Shown here: positions 31,801-37,718 of the stretch, piece after piece
Numbering within the stretch: position 1 is the stretch's first letter
Layout: each line of letters begins with the position of its first letter
Origin: JAFGED01 sp964551295
Lineage (GTDB): Bacteria > Chloroflexota > Anaerolineae > B4-G1
Length of the DNA: 38,522 bases
Reading direction: 5' to 3'
Assembly (NCBI GenBank): GCA_964551295.1
Contig: CAZKDJ010000013.1
Coordinates: 1-38,522 of the forward strand
Position numbers and translations under genes: made by a program
The notes under the pieces: generated by a model
Told to the model about the DNA's origin: nothing
Seen by the model: the letters and a program-made list of their open reading frames with translations, nothing else
The model's database searches: none

Positions 31801-33672
31801 TGGGTAGGTGTGCCGATGATGGTGGGCGAAGAAGTATTGGGCGTTATCGCTGCTTATCATCCAGCGCTGGAGTATGTCTATAGCGCAGACGATCTTGAGA
31901 TTTTGCAGGGAATCGCTGACCAAGCTGCGGTCGCTCTGGATAATGCATACATGTTCTACGATGTCAACCGCAGGCTCGATACGCTGGTCGAGTTTGGGCG
32001 AGAAGTGCGTGACGTCCGCTTGACCGAAAGCGAAATACTGGAGCTTATCTACAGCCAGGCCAGCGAGCTGATGGATACGGATAACATGTACATTGCGCTC
32101 TATGATGAATTCGCTGACACGGTTCGGTTTGGGCTGGCGTTCGTAGGTGGTAGACGAGTAGACGTGGAGAAGCAGGTGGGCTGGCAGCCACGCAAGGCAG
32201 GAAAGGGGCGCACCGAGGAAATCATCCATACCAAGAAACCGATATTCAACCCTACGAAAGCGGAGTCGGAAGCCTGGTATGCTCTGCCAGAACACAAGGA
32301 ATACATTGGTGAGCCAATGGCCTCGTGGTTGGGTGTGCCAATGATGGTGGGCGAAAAGGTGCTGGGGGTTATCGCCACTTACCACCAAACGCGGAACTAT
32401 GTATACAGTGGAGATGACCAGAAAATCCTCCAGGCACTGGCCGATCAAGCCGCGGTGGCGCTGGGCAATGCGGCCTGGTATCGAAGGATAGAGAGCTTGC
32501 GGCGGATTATGAGCGCTATTACGGCGAAATCTACTTTACAGTCTCTGTTGGACTCTATCTTGGATGAAACGACCGAGCTATTAGGAGCCGACTTTGCCAC
32601 GATCCAGTTGGTTGATAAAGCGACCAATGAATTGGTAGTGCGTGCTCATAAAGGTCTAGGCGATGCCGCTCTGCCACCAGAGTTGTATAGGATCGATATG
32701 GGCGTGGGGGTCACAGGCAAAGTGGCGCAGAATAAGTGGACGATCCGCTCTGGTAATGTCAGTGTGCTGGACTATTATCAAGACTTGTTCAAGCAGAGCA
32801 CAAAGTCCGAGTTGGCGATACCCCTCCTTGATGGCGACGAGGTCGTTGGCGTGCTCAACGTCGAAGCTGTGAGAGAGAACGCGTTTGACGAGGACGACGA
32901 AGAGCTGTTCAAGCTGTTAGCAGAGCAGGTAGTGGTCGCGATTCGAATCGCCTGGCTTTTTGGGTCGTTGCGCACAGAACAGGAGAAAAGAGTCGCGGCC
33001 GGGCGTTTGGAGACTGTAAACACCGTCGCGGCAGAGTTCGTGCACAAGTTGAACAACGTGGCTGGAACAATCCCCGCTCGTGTGGAGATGATTAAGGAAC
33101 TGCTTGATCCGAACGATCCCGGTTATCCCAAAATTGAACACTTTCTAGGGGCTATCAGTAACGATATCGATGGTATCCTCAGAACAGCTCAAGCTATCAA
33201 GGCACCGGCTCCAGAAGAGCTCGAGTCAGTGAATATCTCCACCGTAGTTTCTACGGCTATCACTCGCATTGCGCTGCCCCCCGATATAAAAATTGACAAC
33301 AAATGTGAGGAAGGCTTACCTCCAATTCTTGCGTATGGCGGGCAGCTCGTAGATGCCATCGAAAACATCGTTCGGAACGGCATAGATGCCATTAACGGCA
33401 AAGGCGTTATTACAATAAGGGGCAGAAAGATCGAGAAAGCGGCTGAACGATTCGTTGTGGTTGAGGTCGAGGATACAGGATGTGGGATCTCCCCTGATGG
33501 CTTACCTAGGATATTTGATCTGTTTTATTCCACCAAGGGTGGTATGGGGTTTGCCCTTTGGAAGACCAAGACGCTGGTCGAGAGTCTGGGAGGGAGAATA
33601 GACGTTGCTAGTAAGGTGGGCGAAGGAACAGTATTCGAGATTGTCTTGCCAGTGCTGGCAGAGGAGGTGTGA
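28867..33672 (+). CDS. Giant soluble sensor histidine kinase with eight GAF domains
   Basis: A 1601-aa cytoplasmic sensor kinase with no membrane helix. GAF domains lie at about 5-148, 150-303, 304-477, 478-655, 656-855, 856-1028, 1029-1202 and 1203-1362. Numbers 3, 4, 6 and 7 are close copies of one subtype, with blocks LMDxDNMYIALYDE, VxFGLA, KGRTEEII, KKPIF, AWYA, SWLGVPMM and QAAVALDNA. The kinase region (about 1365-1601) has an atypical acceptor helix, AAEFVHKLNNVAG (His1393), and an ATPase domain: N box ENIVRNGIDAI, G1 VEDTGCGIS, F box IFDLFYSTK, G2 GGMGFAL. Its stop is followed after one base by the first receiver gene, so the kinase and three receiver proteins form one operon. GAF domains bind small ligands such as cyclic nucleotides or hemes; the ligands here are unknown. 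Confidence 0.92.
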   Translation: MITMEFDRRQSFQQMVEIIGYALSLPASIWLLDESGEALRVAAAVGVPDDYVRDSVLRLDETSAAVEAFETGQTVVVDEIAIDARWKYKAEADAMGFKSAIVVPLRVKKRVAGVLDVYTKRVRKFTNLEQTLVENFATQVAITHRRIRDLETLNEVSLLVSSELGAADLFERIVRAAQKVLDCQHVTIFVKDKSGDLVRMATSSDGIVHKSFAIGEGIAGWVAKTKRSERVPDAVKHPHFIPGSSSLLERSMLVVPVLLGDEALGVISADMDGLDGFDEHDQVLLEAVAGQAAVALHNARLFRNVDRNWSALVEFGQAVAAASHSSEQEILHRIYEQTSRLMDTANMSIALYDEATDTVRFGLAMRDGRPIDVEEEPGWGPRPGRGGKGKTNDIIRNRNPILLSTKQEEEAWYAQEEGRERRVEPRASYLGVPMMLGEKVVGVIDIYSLTEEYLYDKDDLEIMQAIANHAAIALDNAHMFYDVDQRRRALVDFGQSIASDIRLNEEKILQSIYARASQLMDSDTISIILYDEEADTICFGLAMQDGIPIDTETEENWRPRSGSVRKGKTNQVIRTKKPLLFSTREELKQWYDRPDTIQYIDDQRASWLGVPMILGDKVLGVIDCSHMTREYAYSQDDVDVLQAIASYAAVALDNAHLFRQTQQQLEQLGILNRVSELLMEEREVGETVRLLMKETLQLFNADHGSFWFVDYVHQRLHLEFSIGRSGETSAWQDEVQKITIPLRADSSIAGNTAVTQEPNLWNEISECPYWNGEFDKQTGYKSKRMLVVPLLLRFEVFEETEPIASLAEAQRTARDRAIGVLQLLNTVDGSDFTEDDQRFLMSIARMAAIALHDAETHEREVALSEIGRALTAGSRLDESEILELIHQQTGKLMDADNMYIALYDEATDIVWFGLAFVDGNQVDVEKEEAWQPRKAGKGRTEEIIRAKKPIFTATEAEAEAWYAQPGREGYTKGPIWPSWVGVPMMVGEEVLGVIAAYHPALEYVYSADDLEILQGIADQAAVALDNAYMFYDVNRRLDTLVEFGREVRDVRLTESEILELIYSQASELMDTDNMYIALYDEFADTVRFGLAFVGGRRVDVEKQVGWQPRKAGKGRTEEIIHTKKPIFNPTKAESEAWYALPEHKEYIGEPMASWLGVPMMVGEKVLGVIATYHQTRNYVYSGDDQKILQALADQAAVALGNAAWYRRIESLRRIMSAITAKSTLQSLLDSILDETTELLGADFATIQLVDKATNELVVRAHKGLGDAALPPELYRIDMGVGVTGKVAQNKWTIRSGNVSVLDYYQDLFKQSTKSELAIPLLDGDEVVGVLNVEAVRENAFDEDDEELFKLLAEQVVVAIRIAWLFGSLRTEQEKRVAAGRLETVNTVAAEFVHKLNNVAGTIPARVEMIKELLDPNDPGYPKIEHFLGAISNDIDGILRTAQAIKAPAPEELESVNISTVVSTAITRIALPPDIKIDNKCEEGLPPILAYGGQLVDAIENIVRNGIDAINGKGVITIRGRKIEKAAERFVVVEVEDTGCGISPDGLPRIFDLFYSTKGGMGFALWKTKTLVESLGGRIDVASKVGEGTVFEIVLPVLAEEV

Positions 33673-33673
33673 G

Positions 33674-34057
33674 ATGGTCAAGAGATACGTCCCCCGAATC
33701 CTACTCGTGGATAGCGAGCCAAATTGGAGCCAGGAGATGGAGGCCGCTTTGGAGGAGCATGGAAGATACGAGGTGGAAAGGGTTGCCGATATGGATACTG
33801 CCTTTGACTTTTCATACGGCGATGGCTTCGATCTCATACTGATCAACGCGGCACTTGCTTTTGGGGACAGTGTGTCCAAATTCGAGAAGTTAGTTCATCA
33901 ATATTCGGACAGGGTCTTGGTGATTTCCGACGTCCGTTCGATAACGACGGCCATAAAAGTGTTCAAGATGGGGGCAGATTATGCCGACAAGCCGTTCGAG
34001 CCGAGACGGGTTGTCGAACTGGTGACAAGTCGATTGCAGCCGGAGCATGGCACGTGA
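33674..34057 (+). CDS. Stand-alone pseudo-receiver protein (phosphoacceptor Asp replaced by Asn)
   Basis: A 127-aa single receiver domain. Its start is one base after the kinase stop, and GGAGGTG overlaps the end of the kinase gene. The fold is clear: ILLVDSEPNW, then FDLILINAALAFG, RVLVISDVRS and YADKPFEPRRVVEL. The position of the phosphorylated Asp is Asn58 (LILINAAL), and the acidic pair is reduced to Asp-Ser-Glu. The Ser and Lys of the switch remain. It therefore probably cannot be phosphorylated in the usual way and may compete with, or scaffold, the neighbouring receivers. It shares the xNW motif right after the acidic pocket with the next two proteins. Confidence 0.85.
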   Translation: MVKRYVPRILLVDSEPNWSQEMEAALEEHGRYEVERVADMDTAFDFSYGDGFDLILINAALAFGDSVSKFEKLVHQYSDRVLVISDVRSITTAIKVFKMGADYADKPFEPRRVVELVTSRLQPEHGT

Positions 34058-34089
34058 GTTAGCGGCCAAACATAATCAGGAGGTCAACC

Positions 34090-34944
34090 ATGGATATTAA
34101 TGAAGAGCGACCGCGTGTGCTCATCGTAGATGACCAGAAGAACTGGCGCGAGGCGTTGTGCGACATGCTGGAGTCTGATCAGTACGAGATCGAAACTGCG
34201 GCTAGTTATGATGAAGCCAAGCGCAAGTTGAGAGAGCGCGCTTTCCATGTACTGGTTTCCGACCAGAGGCTCGTAGATGCCGATGACGATAACATACAGG
34301 GAATTATCCTGCTAGATGAATTGAGCGAGCTTAAAGACGGGGCGCAGGCGATCATCGTGACGGGTTATCCTACGATCGAGGCTGTCAAGAAAGCGCTCAG
34401 GGGACGCGATGCATATGACTACCTGCTCAAACGTCCAGAGGAAGGAGGCCCATTCAAACTTAGGGAGTATCGAGACCTTGTCAAAGGAGCTGCTCAGAAA
34501 GCGGTGGAAGCGAGAAAGAAGTCGATTACACTAGGTTTCTCACTGCCTGCCATAGCTCGTGGTTTGACCTATGAAGGAATCGCTAAGGTTCTGTTTTCTG
34601 CAGAAGTAACACCCAATGTCGTGGAGGGCGTTCGGAATGTGCTGAACAGATTGTTCTTTCCTTTTCAGCCTTTGGCGCGTGGAATGAGCCGGGTATGGTT
34701 GTCGGAGGAGGAGGGCCAAATCTGTGAGTTCCTCTGTTGGAGCAGAAACCAAGGCAAAGCTGTTCTAATTAGAATGGGGCAAGAGCACAAGTCTTTGGAG
34801 ATCAAATGGAGACGATTCACAGAGAAAGCTCAATACGTGGTAAAGGAGAGCGGTCGGCACGGAGCCAACGGAATTGCAGGAGTCTCGTATGTAGTTGATA
34901 GGATGACATTTGAGGATTTTGCGGAGCAAGTTGAGGAAGATTAG
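34090..34944 (+). CDS. Response regulator with unassigned C-terminal domain
   Basis: A 284-aa protein. AGGAGGTCAACC lies directly before its ATG, 32 bases after the preceding stop. The receiver (about 8-140) is complete: VDDQKNW, Asp58 (VLVSDQRLVD), Thr (AIIVTGYPT) and Lys (YDYLLKRPEE). A short helix leads to a C-terminal domain of about 130 residues (about 155-284; FSLPAIARGLTYEGIAKVLF, EGQICEFLCWSRNQGKAVLI, RMGQEHKSLEIKWRRFTEKA, FEDFAEQVEED). It is not a DNA-binding, GGDEF, EAL or HD domain. It may be one of the uncharacterised ternary-complex-associated domains of bacterial conflict systems, but I cannot confirm which. It is likely an output protein of the GAF kinase. Confidence 0.8.
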   Translation: MDINEERPRVLIVDDQKNWREALCDMLESDQYEIETAASYDEAKRKLRERAFHVLVSDQRLVDADDDNIQGIILLDELSELKDGAQAIIVTGYPTIEAVKKALRGRDAYDYLLKRPEEGGPFKLREYRDLVKGAAQKAVEARKKSITLGFSLPAIARGLTYEGIAKVLFSAEVTPNVVEGVRNVLNRLFFPFQPLARGMSRVWLSEEEGQICEFLCWSRNQGKAVLIRMGQEHKSLEIKWRRFTEKAQYVVKESGRHGANGIAGVSYVVDRMTFEDFAEQVEED

Positions 34945-34945
34945 C

Positions 34946-35908
34946 ATGGTGGTCCAGACAAAGCGTGTGTTGGTGGTGGAAGATGAGGAGAATTGGCAGA
35001 AGCTGGTAGGTGATTTGCTGACAGAGGTTGCCGAGGGGCTTGGTTGCGCCGTTGAGGTGGTGAGTGCTTATAGCTTTACGGAGGCTCTGGGTTATATTTC
35101 CACAACGCCCTTTGATTGTATTACGCTGGACAACAAGCTTCAGACTGGCAAGGTTGGTTACACATTGCTTGACCGCATTGCTCACCTCGGCAGAAAAGTT
35201 CCGGTAGTGGTGTTAAGCGGGGTGGTTGAACCGAATAACGTTAGAGATTTCTTCAAAGACTATAGTGTCGAGGAGTTTTTCTGGAAGAACAGCTTCCGGC
35301 CTCAGGAGTTCAGGGAAGCGATCAAAAGGCTGCTTGGGCAGGCAATTGATACCGGAGGTACTATCAAGACAGGAGGCATACCTATGGACTGGAGCACTGT
35401 TATCGCTGTAGCTATATCGGCTGTATCGCCGTATGCCGTTGCGTTTGCAACAAGTGCTGCTGCTGAAACCGGAAAAGAGGCTGTGAAAAGGCTTTGGCAA
35501 TGGATTCACCGGACTATTGAAGATAGTGGTACCGAGTCTGATAAAGAGGTTTTGGAGAGCTTCGAGCAGAGCCCTGAGGACAACCAAACCGCCTTGGTAC
35601 AAGTCGTTGAGAGGTTAAGCCCGACCGACGATGCGACATTGCGACGGGATGTGGAAAAGCTTATTCAGGAAGTGCAAGACCGGGGAGAAGCGGACTTGAT
35701 TTCCCTGCTTGATAATCCCAATTACTATATTTTTAACGATTTGAAGCGAATCTGTAGCCGAATTGATCTGCAATGGGATGGAGAGGTAGGTAACCAGACA
35801 CGTGAGAGTCTATCTCGTTGGGTTGTTAATCGAGCGAAGACTAAGGGTGATTTACCCAAGTTGATCGCAATAATGCTCCAAATAAACCCGCGAGTGGTTC
35901 TACAGTAG
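34946..35908 (+). CDS. Receiver fused to a helical region and an EAD-like adaptor domain
   Basis: A 320-aa protein. Its ATG is one base after the preceding stop, with TTGAGGAAG upstream. The receiver (about 5-133) is intact: VVEDEENW, Asp62 (ITLDNKL), Ser (VVVLSGVV) and Lys (FFWKNSF). A linker (134-146) leads to MDWSTVIAVAISAVSPYAVA (147 onward) and a helical region resembling the small constant components of effector-associated systems. The last about 70 residues (FNDLKRICSRIDLQWDG, then SLSRWVVNRAKTKGDLPKLI) have the pattern of a death-like effector-associated domain (EAD): L..LC-type helix 1 and a basic W/Y-containing middle ending in GDLPKLI. EADs recruit effectors such as TIR, caspase-like or protease modules by homotypic contact. 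Met147 has its own perfect AGGAGG, so a short form is likely. Confidence 0.75.
   Translation: MVVQTKRVLVVEDEENWQKLVGDLLTEVAEGLGCAVEVVSAYSFTEALGYISTTPFDCITLDNKLQTGKVGYTLLDRIAHLGRKVPVVVLSGVVEPNNVRDFFKDYSVEEFFWKNSFRPQEFREAIKRLLGQAIDTGGTIKTGGIPMDWSTVIAVAISAVSPYAVAFATSAAAETGKEAVKRLWQWIHRTIEDSGTESDKEVLESFEQSPEDNQTALVQVVERLSPTDDATLRRDVEKLIQEVQDRGEADLISLLDNPNYYIFNDLKRICSRIDLQWDGEVGNQTRESLSRWVVNRAKTKGDLPKLIAIMLQINPRVVLQ
35371..35386 (+). promoter_or_regulatory. Internal ribosome binding site and start inside the receiver-EAD gene
   Basis: AGGAGG (35371-35376), seven bases, then ATG (35384-35386) in frame at codon 147, exactly at the boundary between receiver linker and the helical/EAD part. A 174-aa receiver-less product would begin MDWSTVIAVA. 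This is a stronger ribosome binding site than the one used by the full-length protein. Confidence 0.6.
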
Positions 35909-35936
35909 CGCTAATACGCAAGCTTGTGCTGCAAGG

Positions 35937-36596
35937 ATGTCCCGAGACACCACCGCCCTACTTGTCTCTTTCGTCTACGTCTTTGCCGCCATCGGCGCGG
36001 CTGAAGGACTGCGGGCATGGCGCACCTACAGCGTCGATTTCACCCGCAAGTTCATCCACATCGCCGTCGGCATGTGGGCCTACGGCACCGTCCTGTTGTT
36101 TGAGAGCCGTGTCTTTGCCATCATCCCCCCACTGGCCTTTGTGGCCATCAACGCCTTCTCCTACTGGCGGGGCACGTTCAAGGCCATGGAGACAGGGGAG
36201 AAAGGCAACCTGGGCACGGTCTACTTTCCCCTGTCGTTCGCGGCGCTCATCTGGGTGTTCTGGGGACGCCCGCACCTGATCGTGGCGGGGCTGATGCCGA
36301 TGACGTGGGGCGACGCGCTGGCCGCCGTCGTCGGACGACGCATTGGGCGCAGGCGATACACGTTCCTGGGAAGCACCCGCTCATTGGAGGGGTCGATGAC
36401 GATGTTCCTCGCCAGTTGGGTGGCCACCTCGATCGCGTTGCTTTTGTTGGGGACGGGCAATCCAATAGCTGCGTTGTTGGTTTCAGCTGTGACGGCGTTC
36501 GGCGCGGCAATCGTCGAGGCGATTTCGCCGTGGGGAATCGATAACCTTACGATTCCAACGATCTCGGCGCTGATATTGGCGACGATGTTAACTTGA
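35937..36596 (+). CDS. Phytol/dolichol kinase family membrane protein (CTP-dependent)
   Basis: A 219-aa polytopic membrane protein of the VTE5/SEC59 kinase family, related to phosphatidate cytidylyltransferases. Family motifs: DFTRKFIHIAVGMW (about 31-44), NAFSYWRGTFK, GNLGTVYFPLSF, MTWGDALAAVVGRRIGRR with the catalytic Gly-Asp (about 120-140), and TRSLEGSMTMF. Members phosphorylate long-chain isoprenoid alcohols such as phytol or dolichol with CTP. The ATG at 35937 has only a weak GCAAGG ribosome binding site and lies 28 bases after the EAD-like gene, while its base composition returns to that of the GC-rich neighbours. This suggests that the insertion boundary lies just upstream and may have removed the original promoter. 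Part of the gene is duplicated at 26480-26688. Confidence 0.9.
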   Translation: MSRDTTALLVSFVYVFAAIGAAEGLRAWRTYSVDFTRKFIHIAVGMWAYGTVLLFESRVFAIIPPLAFVAINAFSYWRGTFKAMETGEKGNLGTVYFPLSFAALIWVFWGRPHLIVAGLMPMTWGDALAAVVGRRIGRRRYTFLGSTRSLEGSMTMFLASWVATSIALLLLGTGNPIAALLVSAVTAFGAAIVEAISPWGIDNLTIPTISALILATMLT

Positions 36597-36616
36597 TTCT
36601 GAGGAGGCGTAACACG

Positions 36617-36670
36617 TAACTCGTAAAGCGTAAATGCTCTGGGCTGAGAGCGCTTACGTTTTACGAGTTA
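36617..36670. terminator. Long hairpin between convergent genes, probable bidirectional terminator
   Basis: An inverted repeat with 17-bp arms (36617-36633 and 36654-36670), 16 of 17 pairs matching, extended inward by a second stem (GCTCT/AGAGC) to a GGGCTG loop. It fills the gap between the kinase gene (ends 36596) and the minus-strand gene ending at 36675. It may terminate both. The CGTAACTCGTAAAACGTAA-like arms also look like a dispersed repeat element, so a repeat origin is possible. Confidence 0.6.
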
Positions 36671-36674
36671 TGCA

Positions 36675-37457
36675 TTACTCTTCTGTGATCGTGAACTCGA
36701 CCAAAAACTGCAACTGATCCTCGACCAAGACGTGGATTTCGTAATTCCCTGGCTCCCACCCTACCGAGGGCTCGCAGTAGTAAGACGTCCTGCCCCGGTC
36801 GCCCCATTCCCACAGCGCCGTCTGTGAGCAACGTTCGAAGAATTCTTCTTCCTTGTACCAGGCGAAGGTTCTCTCCACGCCGTTCTGCATGCCCTCGTAG
36901 GTAAAGAACAGATACATCGCGTGGTCGCCGGGCGGGAACTCGAAACCGGGATTGACTGGCAGGCCGCTTTCGTTCCTCTCCATCGCCAGGGCCGTGAATC
37001 TGATGCTGGCCTCCGATCCCGCCGGCACGGGTGAGAGTTCCGGCGTCGGCCCCTCGGACGGAGGCACGGTGGGGACGGAAGGCGTAGGGCTGGGAGACGG
37101 CGTCGCCGTCGGGCGGCGAGTGGGCGTGGCAGTCGGTGCACTGGTGGCGTGTGGCGTGGCGGTTGGCGCGCGTGCCGTCTCAACGGGCGTGGTCGTCGGT
37201 GCTGCGGTCGCATCGGGAGCGGAGGGGGCCCCGCTGCGTTGCAGCAGCGGGGGCACGGTCAGCAGGAGGATGGCCGCTGCCTGTATGAGCCCCATGATCA
37301 ACAGCCAGCGCAATGTTCGTTGCAGCGCTTCCCGGCGTATGCCGTAATACTTTGCACGGCGCGATTTGATGAATTGGGGAATGGACAGCCCGGCAGGGAT
37401 GAGGGAACCGATCAGCAGTGCGTAGGCGATCCAGCGTGAAAAGATTGTAACACTCAA
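36675..37457 (-). CDS. Membrane-anchored protein with Thr/Pro linker and extracellular domain
   Basis: A 260-aa protein with two membrane helices (about 8-28 and 48-70), a linker of TATP/PTPSPSP repeats (about 78-150) and a compact extracellular domain (about 150-260; FTALAMERNESGLP, MYLFFTYEGMQNGVERTFAW, YCEPSVGWEPGNYEIHVLVE). The domain looks like an immunoglobulin-type beta-sandwich that recurs in exported Chloroflexota proteins; its role is unknown. The start is a TTG at 37457 with AGGGCGG nearby, since no ATG or GTG lies close in frame. It is monocistronic, convergent with the kinase gene. The linker style matches the lipoproteins at 5.8-14 kb, but the lipoprotein signature and GTTACC array are absent. 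Confidence 0.75.
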   Translation of the reverse strand: MSVTIFSRWIAYALLIGSLIPAGLSIPQFIKSRRAKYYGIRREALQRTLRWLLIMGLIQAAAILLLTVPPLLQRSGAPSAPDATAAPTTTPVETARAPTATPHATSAPTATPTRRPTATPSPSPTPSVPTVPPSEGPTPELSPVPAGSEASIRFTALAMERNESGLPVNPGFEFPPGDHAMYLFFTYEGMQNGVERTFAWYKEEEFFERCSQTALWEWGDRGRTSYYCEPSVGWEPGNYEIHVLVEDQLQFLVEFTITEE

Positions 37458-37553
37458 GCCGCCCTACCTCGTGGTATACTCGCTACCTCTCCGTTCCGCG
37501 ATCTACCACGCAACCGGAGGGAACTATACCACAAAACATACCAGTTTACCAGT

Positions 37554-37701
37554 CTCAGTAGATCCAAATTCTTGGTGTGCACATGTGCGTGTTGATGAAA
37601 ATCACCTGCGAAACCGTCATTCTGAGCGTAGCGAAGAATCTCCGCCCTGCATTGGGAGACTCCTCGCTCCGCTCGGAGTGACGAAAATTGGATCTACTGA
37701 G
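37554..37701. repeat. MITE-like element with 14-bp inverted ends
   Basis: 148 bases bounded by a perfect inverted repeat, CTCAGTAGATCCAA (37554-37567) and TTGGATCTACTGAG (37688-37701). The interior carries two further hairpins, ATTCT-N9-AGAAT-type (about 37619-37640) and ACTCC-N10-GGAGT (about 37661-37680). The interior motif, CATTCTGAGCGTAGCGAAGA, is a dispersed intergenic repeat seen in many bacterial genomes. It has no coding capacity. It fills the gap between uvrC (ends 37719) and the start of the minus-strand membrane protein gene. Confidence 0.7.
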
Positions 37702-37718
37702 TCTCCCAACTACCAATC

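Noticed and set aside
31516..32448. 310-codon minus-strand frame, with a similar one at 29638-30420
   Set aside because: Both are antisense to the repeated GAF domains of the kinase and resemble each other only because those domains are repeated. No ribosome binding site or family match.
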